Shown: piece by piece, positions 53,477-62,525 of the stretch
Layout of the letters: every line of letters begins with the position of its first letter
Numbering within the stretch: the stretch's first letter is position 1
NCBI RefSeq assembly: GCF_014595945.1
Contig: NZ_JABXWU010000002.1
Location: 186,001-250,000 of the forward strand
DNA from: Alkalibacillus aidingensis
GTDB taxonomy: Bacteria; Bacillota; Bacilli; Bacillales; Alkalibacillaceae
DNA length: 64,000 nt
Reading direction: 5' to 3'
Notes under the pieces: model-generated
The model's input: only the letters and a program-made list of their open reading frames with translations
Databases searched by the model: none
What the model was told of the DNA's origin: nothing
Program-made: the position numbers and the translations under genes

Positions 53477-54841
53477 TTGAAACCAATCATCATACGCCCG
53501 GTCGCCACCTTATTGATGGGGACAAGCTATTTGCTCTCAGAATTTATCGATCATCAACTAATCCCCATTCTCGTCAGCTTCTTTGCGATGATAGCCATTA
53601 TATCTTTTATTCCTTATTTAAAAAAAGTCCCACTGATCTTAATTAGTTCACTATTAGTCTTGTCTTTGATTTTCTTTATTCAGGGGGATGGATTGTGGGG
53701 AATGTTTATCGGACTTAATACCAACGTGTCTGTTTTAGCAATTTTTATTTTCGTTCCTCTAATATCCATTCCGATCAAAGAAGGTAACTACCTGACCTAT
53801 ATGGAGACGGTTTTTAACCATTATATTAAAACATCTCAACAACTATATACATACTTAACATCTGCCCTCATGGGGATTGGCTCAGTGATGAACCTTGGGA
53901 CTGTACCGATTATGTATCAATTAACAGATACGAAATCCTATCAATCTTATCGTCTTGTTCGAACACGTGCATTAGGCCGTGGTTTTGCGATGGCGTTTAT
54001 GTGGTCACCCTATTTTATTTCTGTGGCGCTAATTATTTCTTACTTCGATGTGACATGGATTCAACTATTTCCGATTGGCATCTCGATGGCGGTCATCGGA
54101 ATTTTCCTTGGTACACTGATGGAGAAGAAACACGATGAACCAATCCAGATCCATGCAGACGAAAATGATACAATCGTTCCCATCGAGCAAGCTAAACGAA
54201 AACTAATCGAGTTATTGTTAATCATTATGGTAATGACTGCTGTCATTATGGTGATTGAATTTCAAGTGGACTTATCTGTCTTAACGATTATCCCGATCAT
54301 AGCAATCGTCTTTTCAGTCATCTGGTCATTGTTTTACCAATCCGTTAAACAATTTGGGAAAAGCTTACTCAACTTTACTCAAGAGCGCCTACCGGCTATG
54401 GGTAATGAATTATCACTGTTTATTGCTGCAGGTGCTTTTGGTTCAGCTATTTTGGATGCTGGAGCAAGCGATTGGATCATTTATTTTATCGATTTATTAG
54501 GAATATCACATGTGTTAATCCTAATCCCATTGATCCTAATAGTCGTTAATGTGCTCTCTTTTCTTGGTATACACCCAATCATAACAATGACGGCTCTTGG
54601 AATTACCTTGAGTACCTCACCTCTTTTCGCAGATGATCATTTGTTATTAAGCTTTGGATTACTTGCAAGCTGGATGGTTTCAGTAATTTCATCACCATTC
54701 TCTGGACTGAATTTATTAATGTCTGGCCTAACGCAAAGTAACCCCATAGCAATTGGACCTAAAAATAATTTAATCTTTGCACTAACTTTGTGGGGTATTT
54801 CTTATTTAGTTATGGTTGTGTTGTACGTCATTTTATCGTAA
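53477..54841 (+). CDS. Multi-spanning membrane protein, putative ion-transporter-like permease
   Basis: 454 residues with about 12-13 hydrophobic segments and one charged cytosolic loop near 205-235. I do not recognise the family with certainty. The symmetric layout and the segments GSVMNLGTVPIMYQL and LGIHPIITMTALG recall the ion transporter (ArsB/CitM-like) superfamily. The start is a TTG at 53477 placed by TGGAGGG; the frame is open back to 53453. It stands alone. Substrate unknown. Confidence 0.7.
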   Translation: MKPIIIRPVATLLMGTSYLLSEFIDHQLIPILVSFFAMIAIISFIPYLKKVPLILISSLLVLSLIFFIQGDGLWGMFIGLNTNVSVLAIFIFVPLISIPIKEGNYLTYMETVFNHYIKTSQQLYTYLTSALMGIGSVMNLGTVPIMYQLTDTKSYQSYRLVRTRALGRGFAMAFMWSPYFISVALIISYFDVTWIQLFPIGISMAVIGIFLGTLMEKKHDEPIQIHADENDTIVPIEQAKRKLIELLLIIMVMTAVIMVIEFQVDLSVLTIIPIIAIVFSVIWSLFYQSVKQFGKSLLNFTQERLPAMGNELSLFIAAGAFGSAILDAGASDWIIYFIDLLGISHVLILIPLILIVVNVLSFLGIHPIITMTALGITLSTSPLFADDHLLLSFGLLASWMVSVISSPFSGLNLLMSGLTQSNPIAIGPKNNLIFALTLWGISYLVMVVLYVILS

Positions 54842-54872
54842 GAAGCGATTTTTGAGGATGAGACTGGTTTAA

Positions 54873-54935
54873 CGGCATTGAGACAAGCTTCTCTTTGACC
54901 ATACGAGCTCTCGACAGACCTCTATCGGCATTGAG
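54873..54935. repeat. Short piece of the array 2/3 repeat family
   Basis: CGGCATTGAG occurs at 54873 and 54926 (53 bp apart) with CTTCTCTTTGACC between, the same blocks as in the arrays at 7.2 and 15.9 kb. About 1.2 units remain. Confidence 0.7.
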
Positions 54936-54987
54936 TCGACCATACGATTACGTGAGCACTCCCCCTACAACATCAACCTTAGAGAGC

Positions 54988-55033
54988 AAAAAAAAGCTGC
55001 CTCATCAGTCTTTAATAACTGTTGAGACAGCTT
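54988..55033 (-). terminator. Terminator after fabI
   Basis: Minus strand: AAGCTGTCTCA - loop - TGAGGCAGCTT followed by T8. Confidence 0.88.
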
Positions 55034-55043
55034 ATCCTTCGTT

Positions 55044-55823
55044 TTAACCAATAATATTATAACCTGAGTCTACATAAACAATTTCACCGGTAACTCCTCT
55101 AGAAAGGTGACTTAGTAAAGATAAAGTCATGTCACCGACTTCCTCTTGTGTAACATTACGACCAAGTGGCGAATGTTCCTCGATATGATGAAGAACTTCA
55201 TTAAAAGATGGAATACCTTTAGCCGCTAAGGTACGAATCGCACCCGCTGAAATCGCATTAACTCGAATGTTTTGATTACCTAAGTCGGTCGCTAAATATT
55301 TAACAGACGATTCGAGTGACGCTTTGGCAACCCCCATAACGTTGTATCCTTTTACCACTCGCTCTGCTCCAAGGTAACTCATCGCTATAATCGAGCCACC
55401 TTCTGTCATTAAGTCTTTTGCCTCTCTAGCAACTGCAATTAAAGAGTAAGCGCTGGTGTCTTGGGCAAATGCAAACCCATCTCTTGACGTTTCAACAAAA
55501 TCTCCTCTTAAGTCCTCCGCATTAGCAAAAGCAATCGAATGAACAATTCCATGAACAGTACTAACTTCTGATTTAATCTCATCAAAGCAAGCTTTAATGC
55601 TTTCGTCATCATTGACATCACATTGGACCACTAATTTAGCTTCCATGTCATAGTCTTCTAATAGCTTAGTTATTTTTTTGAATGAACGGTCTTTGCGATA
55701 AGTGAAAATAAGGTTGGCACCAGCATTATGCAAGGATTGCGCAACACCCCATGCAATACTTCGTTGGTTCGCAACACCCATAATCACTATATTTTTTCCT
55801 TTGAGTTTAAGTAGATCCTCCAT
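55044..55823 (-). CDS. fabI: Enoyl-[acyl-carrier-protein] reductase
   Basis: Short-chain dehydrogenase carrying out the last reduction of fatty acid elongation; 259 residues. NAD(P) motif GVANQRSIAWG (16-26) and the FabI active site with Y150, Y160 and K167 in SYLGAERVVKGYNVMGVAKA (the Y-x6-K spacing). AGGAGGC precedes the ATG. Single-gene unit with a terminator and a FapR-like operator overlapping its promoter. Confidence 0.93.
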   Translation of the reverse strand: MEDLLKLKGKNIVIMGVANQRSIAWGVAQSLHNAGANLIFTYRKDRSFKKITKLLEDYDMEAKLVVQCDVNDDESIKACFDEIKSEVSTVHGIVHSIAFANAEDLRGDFVETSRDGFAFAQDTSAYSLIAVAREAKDLMTEGGSIIAMSYLGAERVVKGYNVMGVAKASLESSVKYLATDLGNQNIRVNAISAGAIRTLAAKGIPSFNEVLHHIEEHSPLGRNVTQEEVGDMTLSLLSHLSRGVTGEIVYVDSGYNIIG

Positions 55824-55860
55824 ACTTGCCTCCTATAAAACAAGATTATTTTGTGGACTC

Positions 55861-55894
55861 ATTATATCACATCATATTAGTAGTTGGTACTAAT
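55861..55894 (-). promoter_or_regulatory. fabI promoter with FapR-like operator
   Basis: ATTAGTA - GTTGG - TACTAAT (55876-55894) is a perfect 7-5-7 inverted repeat; read on the minus strand it gives ATTAGTACCAACTACTAAT, matching the FapR box. An extended -10, TGATATAAT, lies just downstream (minus strand, 55869-55861). Confidence 0.78.
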
Positions 55895-55999
55895 GTGTTG
55901 TAGAATATCTCGAAAAGGATGACACGCAACAAATTTGTGGTAAAATGTCATTATTCATAATATTTAAAAATATAGAGTGAACAAAAAGGGGGATTTGTC

Positions 56000-56806
56000 G
56001 TGAGTGATCAACTGAGAAATATTTGGAAAGATTGGCGATTACATATCACCGTATTGTTGATTGTAATCGGAGCTGAGTGGATCGGGACCCATGAATTCCA
56101 GATTGGTCCTGGTGTCGTGATGTTACTTCCTATGCTTTACGCTATTATAATCGGTATTATGCTTTACTTTACCCCAGTTATTTCAGAGAAACAGTCGGAA
56201 AAATCGGAGCCGTTAATTGTTCTTGGGGTGTCGTTATTACTGGCTAAGATCGGGGTTGTGGTCGGGCCTGACCTTCCTGATATTATCGCTGCTGGTCCGG
56301 CTTTATTATTACAGGAACTAGGTAACTTAGGAACGATTTTAATCGCCTTACCGGTTGCGATTTTTCTTGGTCTTAAACGAGAGGCAATTGGAATGACTCA
56401 CTCTGTCGCTCGTGAGCCAAACGTCGGGTTAATTATGGACAAGTTTGGTTTCGGTTCACCTGAAGGTCGAGGAGTGATGGCCGTATACATTTTTGGTACG
56501 GTATTTGGTGCCATTTTTATGGGCCTAATTGCTGGATTCTTAGCCACATTAACTCCACTAGATCCCTTATCCTTTGCCATGGCATCAGGTATTGGAAGTG
56601 GCAGTATGATGGCAGCTGCTAGTGGTTCACTAATCGGGGCCTTCCCTGAACTAGAAAATCAAATTATTGCCTATGCTGGTGCTAGTAATCTATTATCCTT
56701 ATCCACTGGATTATATGTCAGCTTATTCATCGCTCTACCGTTAACGGAAAAGCTCTATCGCTTAATGACTAAAAACAAGTTTCATGACGAGAATGGGGTG
56801 AAATAG
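56000..56806 (+). CDS. DUF3100 family membrane protein
   Basis: 268 residues with about eight hydrophobic segments. GVSLLLAKIGVVVGPDLP and the glycine/serine-rich MASGIGSGSMMAAASGSLIGAFPE are characteristic of DUF3100 proteins, presumed carriers. The start is a GTG at 56000 behind AAAGGGGGA. It is followed without a gap by a second small membrane protein, so the two are likely a two-part transporter. Confidence 0.78.
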   Translation: MSDQLRNIWKDWRLHITVLLIVIGAEWIGTHEFQIGPGVVMLLPMLYAIIIGIMLYFTPVISEKQSEKSEPLIVLGVSLLLAKIGVVVGPDLPDIIAAGPALLLQELGNLGTILIALPVAIFLGLKREAIGMTHSVAREPNVGLIMDKFGFGSPEGRGVMAVYIFGTVFGAIFMGLIAGFLATLTPLDPLSFAMASGIGSGSMMAAASGSLIGAFPELENQIIAYAGASNLLSLSTGLYVSLFIALPLTEKLYRLMTKNKFHDENGVK

Positions 56807-57259
56807 ATGCTGAAAAACATTCAAGAATGGACGTTGCTTCTATCGATCTTTGGGATTGTGACTTTATTCGGCAATTGGTTTGGATACGATATTACACCGT
56901 TATCAGCTCTTCCAGGTATGATAGTCTTAATCCTAATCTCGTTACTCGGTTTGGTGACGCAAAAAATCCTACCTTTTAAACTTCCAAGTGTTGCCTATAT
57001 CGCTATCTACGGTATACTCATTTCCATGCCTTGGACACCTAGCTCTGAATATATCGTAGCATGGACAACAGAAGTTGAGCTGTTAGCCTTAACGACACCG
57101 ATCTTAGCCTATGCCGGAATTGCAATTGGCCGTTCATGGACGGACTTTATGAAGCTCGGATGGAAAACCATTGTTGTTGCTTCTTTTGTCTTACTCGGGA
57201 CTTTTCTCGGTTCGGCAATCATTGCAGAAATTGTCTTACGAATGCAAGGTATAATTTAA
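56807..57259 (+). CDS. Small membrane protein, partner of the DUF3100 protein
   Basis: 150 residues with about four to five hydrophobic segments. The ATG directly follows the stop codon of the DUF3100 gene and has GGGGTGA overlapping that gene's end, so translation is coupled. I do not recognise a named family. Conserved-looking parts are PLSALPGMIVLILISLLGL and ILAYAGIAIGRSWTDF. A terminator follows. Confidence 0.72.
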   Translation: MLKNIQEWTLLLSIFGIVTLFGNWFGYDITPLSALPGMIVLILISLLGLVTQKILPFKLPSVAYIAIYGILISMPWTPSSEYIVAWTTEVELLALTTPILAYAGIAIGRSWTDFMKLGWKTIVVASFVLLGTFLGSAIIAEIVLRMQGII

Positions 57260-57269
57260 CCATGAAAAA

Positions 57270-57317
57270 GAGCTGCCAAAAGTTGTTCTGAACACTTTTG
57301 AGACAGCTCCTTTTTTC
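57270..57317 (+). terminator. Terminator after the DUF3100 pair
   Basis: GAGCTGCCAAAAGT - loop - ACTTTTGAGACAGCTC followed by CTTTTTT. Confidence 0.88.
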
Positions 57318-57327
57318 ACTATAGACA

Positions 57328-57336
57328 TGCTATAAT
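57328..57336 (+). promoter_or_regulatory. Extended -10 promoter of the PucR-like gene
   Basis: TGCTATAAT at 57328-57336 is a full extended -10 (TGnTATAAT), 36 bp before the start codon. No clear -35, as is common with this type. Confidence 0.5.
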
Positions 57337-57371
57337 TTACTGTAGTTAAAGATAATGGAGTGAGTCCACGA

Positions 57372-58220
57372 ATGATTGAACAGTTAAAAGCAATCTATCC
57401 AAGTTTAGTAAAATTGAATGAACGTCAACCCAACTATTATTCGTTTTTACATAATGGTCAGTGGTATGGGATACCGATCTCGGACCTATCAGAAGAAGCG
57501 ATAGAGTTGCTTGATGCCTTCTTACCGGCTCAAACCCACTCACAAGATGAACTCGAATGGCGAGATTTCTTAAACGGTTGTCGCGATGAACCACCGTTTG
57601 ACCTTGATGCATATAGATTATTGGTTATCGCTATTGAACAGCCCTTGGACCATTTATTACTTAAAGAAACGTTAGAAGATATCCTGTCCAAGTCACTCAT
57701 CACGATAGAGCCATCGTCCAATACCGTTTTCATCATTGAACCGCTAGAAACTGATGAGGTGCCCTTAAGCTTTACCGAAATCGTTGATATTTTATCAAGT
57801 GATCTTGAGGTTAAGCTTCGGATTTTTGAATCGGATAAATTTACCAAACTAGAGTTACTGCCTAAATTGTTCCATTGGACTAACCAAGTGGCTCCAGTCG
57901 CTTTACAATCAACTCATCAACGTGTGATTACTCAGAAGGAAGCACTCTTACCAAAAATGATGAATCAATTGACAGAGGAAGATCAACTCTTTTTTATCGA
58001 ATCCATTGTTAAAGAAGCAAAAAATGATGAAGAGCTGCTTCACACAATCAAAACCGTTATTAAACACCAGATTAATATCTCTATGGTGGCTAAGGAATTA
58101 TATATGCACCGTAATACTGTTCAAAAACGAATCGACAAGTTTCAAGACTTAACCGGGCTTGATATCCGGCAGTTTGACGATAGCTTAAAAGCCTATATTT
58201 GCATTGAATTTTTATCGTAG
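57372..58220 (+). CDS. PucR-type helix-turn-helix regulator
   Basis: 282 residues. The C-terminal about 60 residues are a PucR-family helix-turn-helix (INISMVAKELYMHRNTVQKRIDKFQDLTGLDIRQFDDSLKAYIC), as in CdaR/PucR activators of sugar-diacid and purine genes. The N-terminal 220 residues have no domain I can name. The ATG at 57372 is set by GGAGTGA; a GTG at 57360 overlaps that site. It is next to the DUF3100 transporter pair, which it may control. Only 9 bp separate its stop from the convergent rpiR-type gene. Confidence 0.8.
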   Translation: MIEQLKAIYPSLVKLNERQPNYYSFLHNGQWYGIPISDLSEEAIELLDAFLPAQTHSQDELEWRDFLNGCRDEPPFDLDAYRLLVIAIEQPLDHLLLKETLEDILSKSLITIEPSSNTVFIIEPLETDEVPLSFTEIVDILSSDLEVKLRIFESDKFTKLELLPKLFHWTNQVAPVALQSTHQRVITQKEALLPKMMNQLTEEDQLFFIESIVKEAKNDEELLHTIKTVIKHQINISMVAKELYMHRNTVQKRIDKFQDLTGLDIRQFDDSLKAYICIEFLS

Positions 58221-58229
58221 CTTGCCGGG

Positions 58230-59090
58230 TCAGGATTCATCTTTAATGAATGAGATGGCCTCTCTTGTTTGATCAATATGGTGAACGGTTTGATCGAAAT
58301 GATCTGAAGCCAAACACATAAATAAAATGTCAATCAGGTGGAGCTGGGCAATTCTTGAGGATGTTGCCCCACTTCTAAACGCCGGTTCTCTTGCGGCTGA
58401 GGTAAATAACTGTATGTCTGCCAGCTCTGCAACACGCGATTTGCCATACTTCGTAATACTGATTGTCTTAGCGCCATTTCTATTAGCTAAACTAAGTATC
58501 TTCTCCACTTCACGGGTGTTTCCCGAAAAGGAAATCCCGACAACCACGTCACCTTCTCCCTTGTTAGCGACTGTTGTCGCTGCCATATGTAGATCAGAAA
58601 AAGCTTGAACCGGCTTATTAATCCGAATGAACTTTTGTTCGGCGTCCTTTGCAGTAATATAAGACGCACCAAACCCTACAAACAATATAGACTTCGCGTT
58701 AATCAATGCCTCAACAGCATTAGTTAATCGTTTTGAATCTAAGATATCTGCTGATTCTTTGATAGTTTGCACGGTATTGGATGTGACCTTTTCAATAATG
58801 GCCTCATAACTTTCATTTGGTTCAATATCGCGATACTCAGTGGAGGAATCTACTCGTAAATCACCAGCCACTCTTAACTTAAACTCCTGAAAGCTCTTAA
58901 ATCCTAGCGATTTACACATACGAATCACTGCTGCACTACTGGTTTGACTAGCATTACCTAATGATAAAGCAGTCATTTGGATCGACTGTTGGGGATTTTG
59001 AATCACGTAGTTAGCAATCTTTTGTTCGGATGGTGGTAAGTGATCAACCATCTCCTTAAGAATGATCAAACCACCTTTCAGTTCCGCCAT
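58230..59090 (-). CDS. RpiR/MurR-type regulator with SIS domain
   Basis: 286 residues: an N-terminal RpiR helix-turn-helix (1-77, PPSEQKIANYVIQNPQQSIQMTALSLG...AAVIRMCKSLGFKSFQEFKLRV) and a C-terminal SIS sugar-phosphate-binding domain (about 125-260, VVVGISFSGNTREVEKIL). It is the third gene of the nagA-nagB unit, so GlcNAc-6-P or GlcN-6-P is the likely effector. This replaces the GntR-type NagR seen in B. subtilis. GGGAGGT precedes the ATG. Confidence 0.88.
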   Translation of the reverse strand: MAELKGGLIILKEMVDHLPPSEQKIANYVIQNPQQSIQMTALSLGNASQTSSAAVIRMCKSLGFKSFQEFKLRVAGDLRVDSSTEYRDIEPNESYEAIIEKVTSNTVQTIKESADILDSKRLTNAVEALINAKSILFVGFGASYITAKDAEQKFIRINKPVQAFSDLHMAATTVANKGEGDVVVGISFSGNTREVEKILSLANRNGAKTISITKYGKSRVAELADIQLFTSAAREPAFRSGATSSRIAQLHLIDILFMCLASDHFDQTVHHIDQTREAISFIKDES

Positions 59091-59156
59091 AACCTTACCT
59101 CCCTTCCTTACTCTATTTATTTTCTAACAACCAAATATGGTCGTGCAACCTGATAG

Positions 59157-59864
59157 TTAACAAATCCGACTGACTACCTCTACATGCAACAATGTTACAT
59201 GATCATGCTTGTGGAGAATACTTGCTGGGAAAGACTCACTCACTTCTCCATTAAGCAAACGATCTAATGCCTTACTTTTATCAGATCCATAAACAAGTAA
59301 TAGGATCTGTTTCGCTTCCATAATCGATTCAATCCCCATCGTAATCGCTTGAGTTGGAACTTCATCTAAGCGGTTAAAAAAACGCGCATTCGCCTGCCTA
59401 GTCGTTTCAGCTAAATTAACGACATGGGTTCTTGAAGTGAATGGGGTTCCAGGTTCATTAAAACCGATATGCCCATTATGTCCTAACCCTAAAATCTGAA
59501 GATCAATCCCTCCTGATGATTGAATCTTCTCTTCATAGCGCTGACACTCTTTTTCTAAATCATTTGCTAAGCCATTAGGAATATTAGATTCATACACTTG
59601 TATATGGTTAAACAACTCTTGATTCATAAAAGTTCGGTAACTTTGTGGGTGATGCGCTCCTAATCCGACATACTCATCCAAATTAAAGGTCGTTACCTTG
59701 GAAAAATCAGCCCTAGACTGTCTGATGATTTCATACATTCCTTGTGGTGTACTACCCGTCGCAAGCCCTAAGGTTGCATCGGGTTGATGATTGACTAAAT
59801 CTAAGACCAATTCTGCTGCCTGCTTACTAAATTCTTGGTAGTGGTTAGTTAGTATCTGTTTCAT
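59157..59864 (-). CDS. nagB: Glucosamine-6-phosphate deaminase
   Basis: Converts glucosamine-6-P to fructose-6-P and ammonia; 235 residues, the short Bacillus form without the allosteric C-terminal extension. Signatures: GLATGSTPQGMY, TTFNLDEYVGLGAHHPQSY with the catalytic Asp, and GLGHNGHIGFNEPG. The ATG at 59864 lies inside the end of nagA (20-bp overlap) behind AAAGGAGTC. With the wall hydrolases encoded elsewhere in the window it could recycle wall amino sugars. Confidence 0.93.
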   Translation of the reverse strand: MKQILTNHYQEFSKQAAELVLDLVNHQPDATLGLATGSTPQGMYEIIRQSRADFSKVTTFNLDEYVGLGAHHPQSYRTFMNQELFNHIQVYESNIPNGLANDLEKECQRYEEKIQSSGGIDLQILGLGHNGHIGFNEPGTPFTSRTHVVNLAETTRQANARFFNRLDEVPTQAITMGIESIMEAKQILLLVYGSDKSKALDRLLNGEVSESFPASILHKHDHVTLLHVEVVSRIC

Positions 59865-60990
59865 AACCAATGACTCCTTTACAATAAGTTGCTTGTATCT
59901 GAAAGTCATCATCGACTAATAGAAAATCAGCATCTTTACCAACTGCTATACTTCCTTTTCGGTCCCAGACACCATATTGCTTGGCTGGGTTCTCTGATGC
60001 CATACGAATGACATCATGAAAACTAGCTCCACAGAGAGTCATCATTCGTCTTACACCCTGGTCCATTTTTAGAACACTTCCAGCTAGCGTCCCATTTGCT
60101 AAAGTCGCTTGATCACCCTCAACTGTGACCGTTTGACCACCTAGTGTATATGTTCCATCATAAAGATCTTTAGCGCGCATCGCATCAGTTATTAACATAA
60201 TGCGCTCAGGGCCAATCGTATCATAAATTAACTTCAACATCGGCTCTGACACATGAATCCCATCGGCAATCAATTCACTTTTCAACTTTTCTATTAACAT
60301 CGCTGCTCCCACCGCGCCAACTTCCCGGTGATGAATCCCATTCATGGCATTACACAAATGCGTTAATTGTTGCAAGCCAATGTCCACTGCCTCTTTAATA
60401 TCATCAAACTTGGCATCCGTGTGACCAGCAGACGTAACAACACCGTGCTCATTTAACAGACGCAAAAGCTCGTGACCATTCTCTAATTCAGGCGCAAAGG
60501 TAACCGCTTTCACCACACCGTAACTTAACCACCTTTTCATCACTTCAACATCTGGTGTTACAATAGAATCAACAGGCTGAGCACCCGCCTTATTTTTAGC
60601 AATAAACGGCCCTTCAACATGAGCGCCTAAAATCTCAGCCGTTCCTTCTACACCTTGGTAATTAGCAATTCGTTCTATAGCAAGGTCCAAATCAGGTAGT
60701 GGACTTGTTACCGTTGTTGCTAGAAATGAAGTCGTCCCTTCTTTAGGGAGTGCTTTGGCCATTTCAGTTAACGCATCAGTTGACTCATCCATCACATCAT
60801 AGCCGACGGCACCATGAATATGAGTATCAATTAAACCGGGTACTAAATGAAGCCCACGCCCATTAATGACCTCCCCATCTTCAACAGGTCGTTCAAGTAT
60901 TTGCTTGATTTTCCCGTCTTTAACGGTCACTGACCCATCATGGATGACATGTTCTTCCAAATAGATATTCACATGATTAATAGTGTACAT
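59845..60990 (-). CDS. nagA: N-acetylglucosamine-6-phosphate deacetylase
   Basis: Amidohydrolase-superfamily metalloenzyme that deacetylates GlcNAc-6-P; 381 residues. Motifs: GLIDTHIHGAVGYD, the metal Glu in GAHVEGPFI, GHTDAKFDD, HLCNAMNGIHHREVG and the catalytic Asp in LITDAM. The ATG at 60990 sits 8 bp behind GGAGG; a GTG at 60999 overlaps the site. First gene of the nagA-nagB-rpiR operon and divergent from glcD. Confidence 0.93.
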   Translation of the reverse strand: MYTINHVNIYLEEHVIHDGSVTVKDGKIKQILERPVEDGEVINGRGLHLVPGLIDTHIHGAVGYDVMDESTDALTEMAKALPKEGTTSFLATTVTSPLPDLDLAIERIANYQGVEGTAEILGAHVEGPFIAKNKAGAQPVDSIVTPDVEVMKRWLSYGVVKAVTFAPELENGHELLRLLNEHGVVTSAGHTDAKFDDIKEAVDIGLQQLTHLCNAMNGIHHREVGAVGAAMLIEKLKSELIADGIHVSEPMLKLIYDTIGPERIMLITDAMRAKDLYDGTYTLGGQTVTVEGDQATLANGTLAGSVLKMDQGVRRMMTLCGASFHDVIRMASENPAKQYGVWDRKGSIAVGKDADFLLVDDDFQIQATYCKGVIGYETDTN

Positions 60991-61115
60991 CCTGTTCACC
61001 TCCAGACTGAACTATTTTTTTAATAAACATTATTAATTTTCGTAATTTTATTTTAACATAAACATTCTCATATTATAATAGAGTTAATGAACTTAAGTAA
61101 AGGAGTGTTCAACAC

Positions 61116-62525
61116 ATGTCGCAACCCTGGATTGAGGAGTTAACGAACGTTGTCGGAAGTTCACATATACAGACGAAACAGTCATCACGCTTAGCTTATT
61201 CTTTTGATGCCACACCTAACTTTCAAGCATTACCAGACGCTGTCATTTCACCAAAAGACACAACAGAAATCCAACAAATCGTCTCGATATGCAACCAACA
61301 TCAAATCCCCATTGTGCCGAGGGGTTCTGGAACCAATCTGGCAGCGGGAACTACTCCCACACAAGGTGGCGTTGTGCTACTGTTTAATCGCATGGCAGAA
61401 ATCTTGGAGCTAGATAAAGAAAATTTAACTATTACTGTCCAGCCTGGTGTGATTACCCAAACAATTTGTGAAACGGTTGAAGCTGAAGGATTGTTTTACC
61501 CTCCTGACCCTAGTTCGATGAAAATCTCGACCATTGGAGGAAATATTAACGAAAACTCTGGTGGCCTTCGTGGGTTAAAATATGGAGTTACTAAAGATTA
61601 CGTTCTCGCCTTAGAAATAGTCTTGCCTAATGGTGAGGTGGTTCGAACCGGTGGCAAGTTAGCTAAAGATGTCGCTGGTTATGACTTGACCAAGTTAATG
61701 GTCGGGTCTGAAGGGACATTAGGAATAATAACCGAAGCCACATTAAAATTGATTCCTAAACCTGAAACAAAGCAAACGTTACTAGCAGTCTATGATTCTA
61801 TAGAACAGGCGGCAGAAACAGTTTCTAGTATTATTGCTAACAAAATAACACCAGCCACGCTAGAGTTTATCGACCAACCGACAATCAGAGCTGTTGAGGA
61901 GTTTTCCCATGTTGGATTACCTGTAGATGCAGAAGCAGTTCTCCTAATTGAACAAGACGGTAAAGATGAGATTGTTAAAGACGATATCATAAAGATTCAG
62001 CAGCTCGCAGAAAAACATGGTGCGATCAAGACAAACATAGCCGACACTGAATCTGAAGCTCATCAATTACGCGAAGCTCGACGAACCGCACTATCAGCTC
62101 TTGCTAGACTTAGCCCTACCACCATATTAGAAGATGCAACTGTCCCACGTTCTGAAATCGCTACTATGGTGAAAGCCATTAATGAGATTGCCAAGAAACA
62201 TCGTGTCACCATTGCTACATTCGGTCACGCAGGTGATGGAAACCTACATCCTACTTGTACAACCGATGTGAGGGACAAAGATGAATGGGAGCGAGTTGAG
62301 CATGCTTTTGAAGACATTTTTGCCAAAGCTATTGAACTAGGTGGCACGATTACCGGTGAACATGGCGTCGGCGAGATGAAATCCCCTTATCTAGCTTGGA
62401 AAGTTGGCGAAGAGGGGTTACAGCTGATGAAACAGATCAAGAAAGCGTTTGATCCTAACAATATCATGAACCCAAGGAAAATGTTTGCCAAATCAACGCG
62501 AAAAAGGGTGGTGGTTTCCTCATGA
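61116..62525 (+). CDS. glcD: Glycolate oxidase subunit GlcD (FAD-linked)
   Basis: FAD-binding dehydrogenase of the VAO family, 469 residues. Motifs: the FAD-binding loop PRGSGTNLAAGTTP, PPDPSS, GGNINENSGGLRGLKYG, TFGHAGDGNLHPT (His residues of the active site) and GGTITGEHGVGEMK. It oxidises glycolate or a related 2-hydroxy acid to the keto acid. Good AAAGGAGTG. Its stop overlaps glcF by 4 bp (ATGA). The two-gene glcD-glcF form without glcE is the usual Bacillus pattern (YsfC-YsfD). Confidence 0.9.
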   Translation: MSQPWIEELTNVVGSSHIQTKQSSRLAYSFDATPNFQALPDAVISPKDTTEIQQIVSICNQHQIPIVPRGSGTNLAAGTTPTQGGVVLLFNRMAEILELDKENLTITVQPGVITQTICETVEAEGLFYPPDPSSMKISTIGGNINENSGGLRGLKYGVTKDYVLALEIVLPNGEVVRTGGKLAKDVAGYDLTKLMVGSEGTLGIITEATLKLIPKPETKQTLLAVYDSIEQAAETVSSIIANKITPATLEFIDQPTIRAVEEFSHVGLPVDAEAVLLIEQDGKDEIVKDDIIKIQQLAEKHGAIKTNIADTESEAHQLREARRTALSALARLSPTTILEDATVPRSEIATMVKAINEIAKKHRVTIATFGHAGDGNLHPTCTTDVRDKDEWERVEHAFEDIFAKAIELGGTITGEHGVGEMKSPYLAWKVGEEGLQLMKQIKKAFDPNNIMNPRKMFAKSTRKRVVVSS

